Source: Blakeslea trispora (lineage: Eukaryota; Mucoromycota; Mucoromycetes; Mucorales; Choanephoraceae). From it: a DNA stretch of 25,661 nt. Positions 8,818 through 18,350 of the stretch are shown in pieces (the first letter of the stretch is position 1; every line of letters begins with the position of its first letter). The notes beneath the pieces were generated by a model that was given only the letters and a program-made list of their open reading frames with translations, did not search any database and had not been told where the DNA came from. The DNA is taken from positions 1 to 25,661 of the forward strand of contig JAIWNE010000229.1 of the NCBI GenBank assembly GCA_025331445.1. The letters run 5' to 3'. Position numbers and translations under genes: made by a program.

Positions 8818-9187
8818 ATGACTATGCTAGGAAGAGAAGGCTTGGTAGAAGTTGTATACGCTGTCCTTTTCTTGCTACTGTGTTTAGGCGGTGTCTTTCA
8901 TCTTCTGTCATTCCTTTACCTATTCAATTCCGCCCACATTTATCAAACCGATAAAAACCCTCAAAAGCCTACATTAGACTTTTCATTTTTTTGTCAGGCC
9001 CATTGAAGTAAAAGACTATAGGGAGAATACGAAGAAAGATGAGCAAGAAGAGGTGAACGATCAACAACGTGAGATGGACATGTTTGAAGTCCCAATAGAA
9101 GTAGAAATGAGATTGAAGAAGGAAGCCAAGCGAAAAAGGAAATTCAAGCCCATTACGTCAAACAAAAGAAGAAAAGGTCATTCCTAA
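8818..9187 (+). pseudogene. Small membrane-anchored protein with basic tail, one frame break
   Basis: From ATG 8818 the frame encodes MTMLGREGLVEVVYAVLF and a long hydrophobic segment to about residue 38 (LLLCLGGVFHLLSFLYLF), one strong transmembrane helix, then a hydrophilic stretch (YQTDKNPQKPTLDF). At the T run 8985-8992 the frame must move by one base to continue as RPIEVKDYRENTKKDEQEEV, an acidic linker and a basic tail (KRKRKFKPITSNKRRK) ending at TAA 9185-9187. A run-length change fits better than splicing, because no donor of the right phase fits an acceptor before GCCCATTG; a phase-0 intron ending at 8977 (..CATTAG) remains possible. A diverged relative at 18168-18350 supports that the tail was once coding. 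Family unknown. Confidence 0.4.
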
Positions 9188-9395
9188 TTTGGCTATGCTC
9201 TTTAGAAAGACGCCTCTTTAGTTCAATATTAATTAACACTTATATCATACGCTTTATATATTATATCATATGAACATATTTAGTATAGATTATCTTAATT
9301 GTCCAACAGTATAAAAATCCCAACTCATTTTATGAATAAACCATCATCTTTTATCTACTGCTTAAATTATATCCGTTCTAACAAGATTAACCACT

Positions 9396-9485
9396 GAGAG
9401 CTGAATCTGAACCTACAAGTGTAATTATAAGACTGACATTTTTGTCAGTCTTGATATAATACTTGTGCTTGTAGATTCAACTCTC
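9396..9485. repeat. Long imperfect hairpin abutting dispersed-repeat copy 2
   Basis: The arms GAGAGCTGAATCT...AGACTGAC and GTCAGTCT...AGATTCAACTCTC pair over about 35-40 bases with small bulges around loop ATTTTT. The structure ends four bases before the CACTACACC start of the repeat. A foldback MITE or a remnant of one is likely. Confidence 0.75.
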
Positions 9486-9488
9486 TGT

Positions 9489-9810
9489 CACTACACCGAA
9501 TGCTTGACCAACGTACGGTGGTCATCCACGGTTAACATGGTCTTAGGTGCACCCCAAACCCAAGTATTGATTTGGGTTATAAAAGCCGCTACTTTTTTTG
9601 GTAGATATTTAGATATATTGTTTGGACTTTCAGAACTTCTTACAGAATTCAAAACGAGTTTGTTTTCATAAAGTTATAACCATTTAGATTTTTACCTGCT
9701 TAAAGAAAATTCGCTCTTTGAATTTTTTGGCAATGATTTTTTGTCTTGTTGAGTTTTTGCAGCAACTTGACTTCCTTAATGGTGAGGAGTTTAAATTGAC
9801 TTGTCTTTTT
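9489..9810 (+). repeat. Dispersed repeat, copy 2, left part
   Basis: It matches copy 1 (5147 to about 5465) from CACTACACC through the TATAAAAG box and the block GCTCTTTGAATTTTTTGGCA to GACTTGTC. The match stops at the start of the inserted element at 9811 and resumes at about 10838. Confidence 0.8.
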
Positions 9811-10824
9811 AGGGCGTTTTTTTATCAAAAAAGCCCTATTAAATTTGTGAGCGGAAATCATTGTGTCCCGTTTTTCAAAAAGCAGTCACTAAAAGGGGTA
9901 GAGGGAGGTTTTTATAGTGATGTTTTATATGTAATTCTTGTATTTCTACCTTTTTTTTTCGTGTCCCGTTTTTCAAGCCAATCAGAATTGAGAATTGCTT
10001 TAAGCCAATCAGAGTTAAGAATTTCTTCTTTAGTAGAGGTGATAATGCATAAGTAGCGTTTTATTGAGATGGCTTGATGCACTGAACACAAAAAGAAAAA
10101 CACAGAAGCACTAGCTGCACACCTTTAGATAGACTAACAAAGAGTGAATCATAAGCAATGAGTCGCATAGGGTGATCAAGATTCACATAAGGTAGATGAG
10201 CTACATGGATAAAAAGGAAAGCAAATGCAACATCATCTCAAGCTAATGTGAGCCCATTCAACATTAAATAAAAGCTGATTGCATAAAGAAGCGTCTGGCG
10301 GATTCGAACAGTAGCCAATTGATAGTTGTTTTCATAACATGCCTGTTTTGAAATCAGCTTTTGTGGAAACGAAAAAAGATAAAGTCCCGTTTAAATAGAA
10401 CATTGGTCTAAATCTTTTTTTGTGCTTATTAGACTTTAATGTGTAGCCTCAGCCTAGTATGCCCAGAAGAAGGCTGACAGAAGAGCGAACTGAATGTGAA
10501 AGATCTAGAAAGCGAGCCAGAAGAGCAAATCCAATTCAGAGAGAAAGAGACAATCAAAGACGGAGACAGACCTATCGAGAGCAAAGACAACAGGTTTGTC
10601 TCTTTCAGCAACTATCGCAGGTACCATCTTAATACCATTGTACTGTTATAGAATGACTATCCACGCAGTACTATTGTAAAGAACTTCAGAAAGAAGATCA
10701 AAGAAGGACCGACACATGTTTGTGCTGGTTGCAGATCTTCTATACGTCAATTTTAAATAAATCATTTTGATTGGCTTAAGAATTCAAGTGTGCTGATAGG
10801 CCTAAAAGAATTTAAAAACGCCCC
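9811..10824 (+). mobile_element. 1-kb non-autonomous TIR element inserted in dispersed-repeat copy 2
   Basis: Its insertion is shown by comparison with the uninterrupted copy 1. It begins AGGGCGTTTTT and ends AAAAACGCCCC, a terminal inverted repeat with 10 exact bases (GGGCGTTTTT). Subterminal repeats AAGCCAATCAGA lie at 9975 and 10002, with an inverted match (GATTGGCTTAAGAATTC) at 10769-10785. A target duplication is not clear; CTTTTTAG on the left and CTCTTTAG on the right are the best imperfect pair, which would suggest 8-9 bp and an hAT- or Mutator-type element. No transposase is encoded. It carries an intron-containing gene fragment (10459-10756), which makes it a Pack-type element in structure. 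Confidence 0.65.
10459..10756 (+). CDS. Captured fragment resembling the N-terminus of a Helitron protein (two exons)
   Basis: Exon 1 (10459-10593) encodes 45 residues from ATG: MPRRRLTEERTECERSRKRA and further Arg/Glu/Gln-rich repeats. A 58-nt intron (GTTTGT..TTATAG, 10594-10651) joins in phase 0 to exon 2 (10652-10756), which encodes 34 residues including KNFRKKIKEGPTHVCAGC and stops at TAA 10754-10756. Arg-rich RER repeats and the F..KI..GP..VC..C motif occur at the N-terminus of many Helitron replicase proteins, ahead of the Helitron_like_N domain; this is my recollection of the family and was not searched. The rest of the protein (Rep, helicase) is absent. The surviving intron points to DNA-level capture. 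The total is 79 residues. It may be expressed or be a passenger. Confidence 0.5.
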
Positions 10825-10837
10825 ATAAGACTCTTTA

Positions 10838-11310
10838 GTGTCTTCACAACTTTTTTTCTTCAAAAAATATAAAGACCTGAAAAATCACTGCTTAAAAAAT
10901 TGGAAAACACTTTCGGAAATGAAGGAATTAAAAATTGAGAATGAGACTCACAAAATAATTGGGAAATTTTTTTTAAAAATGGGAAATAAAAAACTTAAAG
11001 CACTGAAAAAAAGAGATTCTCAAAAATTAAAAGAGAAAGAAGACACTGAAATAAAGGCATCTAAAGCAGAAGACACTGAGATAAACACATTGAAATAAAT
11101 GCACTAAGACAAACATACTTTAAAAAAACCTTTGAAGAAAAGACAACTTGTAAAAATTAAAAGCAAAAAAAAAAGAGTCTTGTGAAGAACATGCAAGCTC
11201 ATCTCGGTCTCATGTTCCAAATAACCCAGTAGTGCGTTCAAGGTAAGCCTCTACTTTAAAACCCCCTTTCTCCTGTTCCACTTTTGCAAGCTTAACAGGT
11301 CAAAATATAA
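10838..11310 (+). repeat. Dispersed repeat, copy 2, right part, with a lysine-rich open frame
   Basis: About 10838-11130 matches copy 1 from 5460 onward (TTCTTCAAAAAA, GACCTGAAAAATCACTGC, TTGAGAATGAG). An open frame ends at 11098 and is dominated by Lys and Glu (KIENETHKIIGKFFLKMGNK), predicting a charged helix. A later stretch in another frame (CEEHASSSRSHVPNNPVV) meets an intron-like segment GTAAGC..GCTTAACAG (about 11242-11288) and then SKYKK and a stop. This could be the C-terminal part of a once-coding repeat, but copy 1 does not preserve it. I treat it as a repeat. Confidence 0.55.
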
Positions 11311-12028
11311 GAAGTAAAAACTTGCAATAGTTCATTTACTTCTTTTTCCTCTTGTACATGCTCATTTTGTACCAAAACCCACATTCTTTCTTTTCATGTA
11401 CTGAGACAGAAGTAAATAGAGGGTTGATCTATAAAATAACTCGTAAACATTCGTTGTTTTTTGCGAAAAAGTGTTTTTCATTCATAAAAAAGAGCTTTTC
11501 GTTCATAAAGTAGTCCACTTCTTTTCAAAACCAAAAAAAAGGATATAGCTGATTCCTAACACGGCAATGTAACTTACCTTTTGCTTGGCATGTATGATGA
11601 GGATCAAGCTTAATACTGAAGAAGAAAAAAGTAACAGCCTGATATTTTTTTTTTAGATTGAAGTCAACTTGCAGCTTAAAAGCTTTCCTGACTGTTCTCT
11701 TTTCGTTGAACTTCCCAATCAGAGTCTACGCTTGGAATGTCTGTGTCCAATATACTGCATTGCTGAAATGACATAAGCTCGCTAAGTCTCATCTGCTTTT
11801 AGCAAGATAAATAAAGTATGAGTTGAGGCTACTTGTAATAAAAAAATAAATAAATTCAAGAGAAAGGAAAAAAAAGTGTGTATGATTTTGGCTGAGATTG
11901 AATAAAGCTATTTCCCTTTATTTTTTATTTTTTTAAAGTGTACTCATACGTGCCCATGTCGACAGTTCTAATGTCGTTTTTTCGACACAAAAAAAAAGAA
12001 AAGAAGTGCCTGTTTGTGGCTATATTAA
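11311..12028. other. AT-rich region, no supported gene
   Basis: It contains long A/T tracts and scattered intron-like signals. A 38-residue minus-strand frame at 11792-11676 starts MRLSELMSFQQCSILD and has an acidic, hydrophilic sequence. A minus-strand GTAAGT donor-like site lies about 100 bases past its stop. It may be a first exon, but no partner exon is convincing. Confidence 0.35.
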
Positions 12029-12210
12029 AGGGGCATATTACCGGATGCTTATAATGCACTTGAAGCGCTCTCTTAGTCGCTTTTCATAGATTTTTTAACG
12101 GTCAAGTAAAGTCAGGATATTTTATCACCACCATGGAAATTGAGTAGCAAAAAAGGAAAGTTAACTTTTCCGTAATTCTGATTGGTTTAGAAGTTGGGGT
12201 ATGCCCCCCT
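12029..12210. repeat. Possible MITE with AGGGGCATA.. / ..TATGCCCCCCT ends
   Basis: AGGGGCATATTACC at the left and GGGGTATGCCCCCCT at the right form imperfect terminal inverted repeats about 180 bp apart. A near-perfect palindrome, GGAAAGTTAACTTTTCC, sits at 12155-12171. The flanks TTAA and AAAA do not form a clear duplication. No coding content. Confidence 0.4.
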
Positions 12211-12386
12211 AAAAGTGTTTAAGAGCCGATTTATTTAAGAGTAGCCAATAGATTTTAATTCTGTATTTCAATCTGAATTTCAAAAGGACTTAGCAAATAT
12301 TTTAAAAAATTACAAGCTATATGCTAAAGGTGAAAGTTTATTGATTCATAAAATATAGAAAAAGCATATATAGCGAGGCAAGGGGT

Positions 12387-15234
12387 TTAGATATTGACAA
12401 GTCCTACTTTGTACTTGAGGTGCCAGTAAGTGGCAAACTTACTCAAGTTAATTAAGCGACACTGATCAGATATGAACTTTGTATGCATATCAAGGACATG
12501 CTCGATTTCACAGTGTTCATAACTGATAAGAGAGGACGTCTGAACAGCCTGTAGAACATTGTTTTGAACATCTCGACTAGTTGGTTGTTGTACCTGCCAG
12601 CAAGTAATCACACCGTTTTCATAAGAGCCAATGTATCGTATGTCCTCATCACTTCTACTCTTGAAGACTGCAAACAAGCCGTTCTTGACCTTTGGAGTGG
12701 CATAGGAGTTGTCATTATTGTCGGCAAAGTCTCTTGTTCCTCCAAAAAGGTTGTAATAGAAAGTGTTGCCTTGATCTTGCACGAATTCCAAAATCTTGCT
12801 TCCAGTCTTGACCCTTAATTGGTTTGCATCTACCCAAGACCCACCGTCAACAACATGTCTTATCATTGATTGCTTGCCAAACTTGACAGCAATTTGATTC
12901 AAGACATTGACTTTGTTGGTGTACAATATATGTTCTCTAACATGCTTGTTAAATTGTTCTCCCTTTTCAGTCTCAAAATTGAGAGCAGTGCCGAAACGCC
13001 TAATATCTCTAGCTAAGTGCGTAAGGAAGTGCACTTTTGGCTTCAGGTATAAGGTTGGTGCTTCTGTAAAGTACAATTCACATCATATACATAGAGAGTC
13101 TCAACTAGGGCTTTTGCAGCAAAATCTACTTCTTCAACATATAAGCTAAATTTTTCTGTTACCTGTCTTACGAACAATAATGAGCAAAGCTTTCCAAGCT
13201 TACTGAAGCAAGGAATCAAACGACCTAGATGATCATCAGCATGAGGGAACTCTGTAATCAGGATCACTGGCAAACTTGGAGGAGCGATTTGTAATCTCTA
13301 CCGAGAAAGGAACCACAATGTCTGAGATTTCTACTGAAATGGCGAGAAAATCCTAGGGAGCTCTTGTAGTGATCCAGAGCCGCATTCAATCGTCTGATCT
13401 GTTCGTCTGTCAATACAAGTTTGACAAGATCGTTGATTAAATACTTGGCTATTCCCAAGAGTACAGTATGCAGAATTTCCGTTGGAGTATCCAGCTGAGG
13501 GTCAAAGGATTCCAATTGCAACAAAGAGTCTGTATTTCTGTTCTTGAAAGACAGATCAGAAGCTCTTGTTGTGTATTCTGGTCCAGGAGCACCAACAATC
13601 ATCGAGGCTCTGTTTGGTGTGGAGGCAGCAATGAGATAATGTTCTTTGGTTCTCTCTTGGTGATTTCCAATAAGTGGCTCAAGTCGTTTGTAATGCCTCT
13701 TCTTCGAGAAAGAAGTATATAGCATTTTCGGCATGGATACAATGTTGTAAGACCTTGCAAGCCACATAGTTCTGAATGGCAGGGTGAATCTGCCTCAATC
13801 CACAACAGAGGTGCCACCACAATCACATACTCACCGTCCACAGCTGACCACATCTTGACTCCTCTTTCCAATTCCTTCAGGTCATCAACAAGAGCAGGGA
13901 GAAAGCTTACTCCACTTACACCGTTCTTCTTCTGTACTGCTCCAAGGAAGTGGAAGTTTTCAATTGAAGAGCGATCTCTGAAGGACATTGATGCGCAACG
14001 CATCGACCAGCTCTCATAAGCGTTGAATTGCTTGCTGCTGTTGCCACTAGTATCGTCAGTAAAGAGTATGATAGGACTTACCTTGACTTGTAAAATTGGC
14101 CCAAGGATCCATCTACTGGCTTCTTTAAACGATGTTGCATAGTAAAAAGCTTATGAAGCTTTGGAGATACCATTGTGCCGTCTAGCTGAAGAATAGGTCT
14201 GCCTCGGTCTACAAAAACTGCTGAATGCAATTGTTGCACAGGTACATGAACTTCAACTTCTGATAAGTAGACTATAGGTTCATTGTCATACACTATCAAC
14301 TGGTAGCACTTTGCAAACATGTCAGAATGAGCTTTGTGGAATGACTCCACCAGAACATTGCAAGTATAACCATCTACTAAGCTCAGAACAACATCGCCAG
14401 ACCAGACATCTCCTCCCTCTAAGCTCCACATTGGTTGCTGAAACAAAGGATGAGTTTGCCATTTTCCAGCTTGTTGAAGACAGGTAGACTGATCTGGAGT
14501 AAGATCTGGAACAGAGAAGATCAATGGTGCTTTCTTAGGATTGGCAGCCAAAGTTGTAGATGGTCCAAAGGCATGTTGATAGTAGCATTTGCCGTTTCAT
14601 TGTTACCTAAATCAACAACAACGCTTCTTGAAGGGAAGACGGGGATTTCATTGCGGATGTTGTTTTGATACCTCATCAACTCGTTCAAAGTAGGAAGGCG
14701 AGCTCTTCTTCTATCTTTAAATGCCTTTTCAGCACAATCAACACCAGCTTGAAAGCATAAAGAATCTTCTTCATCATTCTTTCAGAGATCATGTCATTGT
14801 CACCGTTCATAAGCACGTGCAAGATCATACTTTCACGGTGTTAAAGGGTATAAAAGGATCAGTGAACTGATTCCACTAGGTTCCTCTGAAAGTACTGCTT
14901 CTCCAAGACGTTCAGCTTCAAGATGAAACAACAGCTCATCAGCTTCTTTTTCTTCCGTCGTCAGAAACCAAGTCAATTTCATCATCACTGGATTCCTCTT
15001 CGATTTCTTCAGCTGTAGTCGATTCTACTGAGATGTGTCCCTCCAAAATGATTGCATCGGCTCGCTCTTTGGTTAGGTTGTGCCTACGAATCAAGTGCTT
15101 TTGGAGATTTCCCCAGTAGACAAACATACATCACAAAGTATACACATTTGGTTTACCTCTAAACGAGTATTGATAATACTGGTTCCAGGCAAAGTAGATT
15201 GAATAGGGTGTTGTTTTCTTTGGTATGGTTGCAT
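12387..15234 (-). pseudogene. Fungal Tnp2/KDZ-like DDE transposase, copy A, multiply frameshifted
   Basis: Read in pieces from ATG 15234. A C2H2/BED-type finger comes first (CILCDV, then YWGNLQKHLIRRH), then an acidic linker, the block FTDDTSGNSSKQFN at about 14050 (the DTSGN.SK..N motif of this fungal family, probably holding the first catalytic Asp), a zinc-like segment (CHSELCGLQG..PCRKC, about 13790-13730), LDTPTEILHTVLLGIAKYL, GSFLGRDYKSLLQV, and FETEKGEQFNKHVRE (a candidate catalytic Glu). It ends at TAA just before 12387. Frames change at about 15125 (inside the finger), 14955, 14845, 14745, 14570, 14100, 13735, 13268 and 13080, so at least seven and probably nine one-base indels. It is homologous to 19674-23111. 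I cannot settle whether the superfamily is CACTA-Tnp2 or KDZ/Plavaka. Confidence 0.88.
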
Positions 15235-15371
15235 TTTGTTATAATATAATCTCTTCAGAAAGAAAGTGAAAAGTATATAAGTAAAAGGTGAAGAAAAAAT
15301 AAATAACAACAAATGCTATTTTAGCCTAGGTGACTTATGGCTAGGCGGCGGACTATATAACTTTTTTTTTT

Positions 15372-15729
15372 AGTGTTGGGACTTAGAGAAAATTTTATTT
15401 ATTTTTTCTCTACACTATTTTTATTTTCTTAACTATAACTAGACACGTACCCATTCTGTAGATTACTTACTTCCATCTCATCAACGCGTAGAACACAATA
15501 GGTAAGTTGAACGCGCTACAGTATTACTGTTTACTGACTCTTGCACAAAGCTAGGAATAGAAGATGTGACAATAATACCACGAAGAGGTGAGTAAATCTC
15601 CAACAAGCCATTCAAAAAGTGTAGTTCTAACTGTATTTTATTTATGTAGACCATATCCTCCTTGCTAAAGTGAATTGCTAATAATGTAAGTGATGCGCGT
15701 TTCTTTTGTCTTTCACTGTTCCCAACACT
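15372..15729. repeat. Possible hAT-like MITE with AGTGTTGGGA / TCCCAACACT ends
   Basis: Perfect 10-bp terminal inverted repeats at 15372-15381 and 15720-15729 enclose 358 bp with no coding frame. Both flanks are T-rich (TTTTTTTT and TTTTTTAT), which allows but does not prove an 8-bp duplication. It lies about 140 bp upstream of the copy A transposase start, so it could instead relate to that element's end. Confidence 0.45.
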
Positions 15730-15806
15730 TTTTTATCAAGTTAGGTTGAACAACTACTTCAAGCGTAGTCAAAACCATCATTGCTTACTGTGGTTTATCA
15801 ATGTTT

Positions 15807-16040
15807 ACCTGGTATTAGGCTCTGAATTTCCACTGCTAGGCTCCAGACAGCTACTGCTAGGCTCTGGCTACTAGAATGGGTTGTGTTAACATTGGAAGCA
15901 GTGTAGATAGGCGATGGGCTGTAGAAGCCTAATTACCTATTTGCCTGTAGTCCAAGGTTAGTACAGCCTACCCTAGTAGCCAGAGCCTAGCAGTAGCTGC
16001 CTGGAGCCTAGCAGTGGAAATTCAGAGCCTAATACCAGGT
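15807..16040. mobile_element. Foldback element with 68-bp inverted arms
   Basis: The left arm 15807-15874 (ACCTGGTATTAGGCTCTG...GGCTACTAG) and right arm 15973-16040 are reverse complements at 67 of 68 positions; the single difference is CCAGACAG against CCAGGCAG. Each arm contains three TAGGCTC repeats, two of them within ACTGCTAGGCTC. The 98-bp loop has no coding content. The near-identity of the arms implies recent insertion or ongoing arm correction. No target duplication was found at the edges. Confidence 0.9.
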
Positions 16041-16120
16041 GAGCTAGCTAGCATTTTTTCATCCAATAAAATATTTTTATTTGAAATCTATTTTTGTATC
16101 TGAAATTATAATTCAATCAG

Positions 16121-16188
16121 CCCCCCAGTACTACCATTAACCCCCAATTCACCCCCAATTCACCCCCAATTCACCCCCCTTCCCCCCA
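16121..16188 (+). repeat. C-rich tract with 11-bp tandem repeat, G-quadruplex potential on the minus strand
   Basis: Units ACCCCCAATTC repeat at 16140, 16151 and 16162 with a partial fourth unit, followed by CCCCCC-TT-CCCCCC and preceded by another C6. The minus strand therefore has five or more G5/G6 runs with six-base loops, well beyond the minimal quadruplex pattern. Confidence 0.85.
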
Positions 16189-16189
16189 T

Positions 16190-18167
16190 AAATACAAACT
16201 CCATCCACCCCCCATTCCAAAAAAGGCTCGTTAACTTATCCCCGCTACTTCTGTCGGAATTACAAAAAAATCAATGGTGGTGTTAGCTTAGATCTCTAGT
16301 AATCTTTTGAGACAAAACAATGTGAAAGAATTTTTGAAATTAGTGATGATTCAGGTTGATCGTAAAGCTCGGATGAAGTTAAATGGCGTCTTACTTTTGT
16401 ATTTTACATACCTTATAAAGTACATATTTTACATTTTGGAATACTTCTATAATAGTGTACAAAATCATATACCTTGCTGTTGAGAAGCCTTCTTGAAGCG
16501 TATCCATAGTTTTGTCTTAGGTTTTCCAAATTTCGTCCCTTAAGCAAAATATTCAATTCAAGAACTTCTTTATTATCTTTCTGATTAAATTATAAATTTA
16601 GCTATGATGCTTAAATTAGACAAGTGGCATGAATATTTTAAATTTTTGAAGTCATTAAAAGTGCACAACATTGCATTAGTTGGATGCGGCATCTTGTTGG
16701 GGGGTCGAAATGAGAATTTAAAAAGGCAGCAAGTCTTTATTCATAGAATAATACATGTATAAAATAAAAGGCAAAGAAAATTAAGCAATAAATTTTATGT
16801 TATTACAACAGAGAGAAGGCTCGAAACGCTGTGCATTTAGACGCTTGGGTAACTCACATTTGCAGGGATTTGATAGTAGATTTATTCAACTTTAGCTTAG
16901 AAACGCTTTTACTTGAAGTAACCAAAATAAATGTACAGGAAGAAGAACCCATTTTCATTGTCAAGATATTTATATAAATATTCTAATATAAGAAAATGTT
17001 GTGTCCCACCTCTTGCTTGCGTAGAAGACACAAACGGAAAATTACCTGAAAGTAGAGTTTTGTGCCAATTTATGGTCGCGGGACTTTATAAGCCTACTTT
17101 ACAATCTCATATTGTTAACATTCAATCAAAATGACTGCATGTTTGGAAATAAGAAAAAGTTTTTCGTCACGAAAATTAAAGAATCGAGTTATAATTGCAT
17201 ATCATACAAGAAAAATTAAAGCTAATTTTTGCAACTAAAGTGACTGCATACTTTTAAAAATCGAAATCTTTTCAGATTCCAATCTTTTAAACATGTTGTG
17301 ACCGGGTCTTTTGTACCTATTGTCTTTATAATTTCTTCTAGTCGTTACTTTTCTTGACTATAATCCAACAACCTTATCAACTTAGGAGTGCTAGATGATT
17401 GGAAACTCAAGGGGATAAAAAGGCGCTGCTTTATTGAAGTTATGTTTATTAATATTTATATAAGTGTATGGTATTATATAGTAATACCCTGAAACATCCT
17501 ACACATAAGTGATCTGTATTTTCACTATAAATTCTGTACGCTCTTGGAATTGAGGTGGATAGTAGGCAGAGCTAGAACCTACTTTCCCTAACGTTCAACG
17601 CACAACATACAGAGTAGCTTGAAAGAAAACCTAATTAGAGATTGTTTCACTGAAATACTTTTTTACAAACTTATCTTTTCAAAGCACCTATCGTATTTTG
17701 CGAAATTAAACCTTTCGAACTTTTCAATGTCATTTTTATGCAAATAAGCGTTATTAAATTGTAGATTATAATCTACGCAAAACTACGAAACTTGTTTACC
17801 TAAACGAGAAATAGTTTCAATTCAATCAAGTCTTTCATGTGTTGCATTGATAAGTACCAATCTACATAAACAGTTTAATAACCCAACTTGATGTGTATTT
17901 GAAAAGTAAATATTTCAACCAACATTTGTGAATATAACATAACTATTCTTTTTAAAAATATGTTTAGCAATAGGTTTCAAAATGGATCAAGTTAGTTCTT
18001 ATAGAAAAATTCTGTGGTTTTATTTTTTATAAAATCTATGAATGAGTAAAAAAAATAGCCAAAGGATTTATAAGCTTAAAAATCAACTAAACAGATTGGC
18101 AAATAAATTCGTATAAAACGTTCATCAAACACGCAACCTATCAGATTGGAGCCTTGTCAAATCGGTT
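16190..18167. other. Long AT-rich region without a recognised gene
   Basis: An open frame of 67 codons at 16931-17134 has no recognisable motif. No tRNA-like fold, intron run or terminal repeat was seen. It is probably old, eroded transposon or intergenic DNA. Confidence 0.5.
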
Positions 18168-18350
18168 ATAGTAGAGACCAATAGTAAAGTCATAAATAAA
18201 GAGTTTAAGAAGAAGAACGAAAAAACGCAAGTGAAAGTTGAAACAGTTAATGTAACTGTATAATTGATGATTCAATCAGGAAACAACTAAACCAAAAAAG
18301 GAGTTTGAGCCAATTACATCAAATAACAAAGTCACACTCAATTTGGCTAT
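18168..18350 (+). pseudogene. Eroded relative of the small gene at 8818-9187
   Basis: It aligns with about 9000-9200. AGTAAAGTCATAAATAAAGA matches the start of the second half, and the end reads KKEFEPITSNN against KRKFKPITSNK, followed in both by AATTTGGCTAT. The copy has several stops and no intact frame. It shows that this small family is dispersed in the genome. Confidence 0.5.

Noticed and set aside
10290..10311. B-box-like GTTCGAATCC on the minus strand, possible tRNA-derived SINE
   Set aside because: There is no A box at a proper distance and no cloverleaf; a ten-base match alone is weak.
12564..13149. Plus-strand open frames opposite the copy A transposase
   Set aside because: They overlap the minus-strand frame with clear family motifs and have none of their own.
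16931..17134. 67-codon plus-strand open frame
   Set aside because: It has no motif, no splice context and no homologue I recognise; the length is unremarkable in this sequence.
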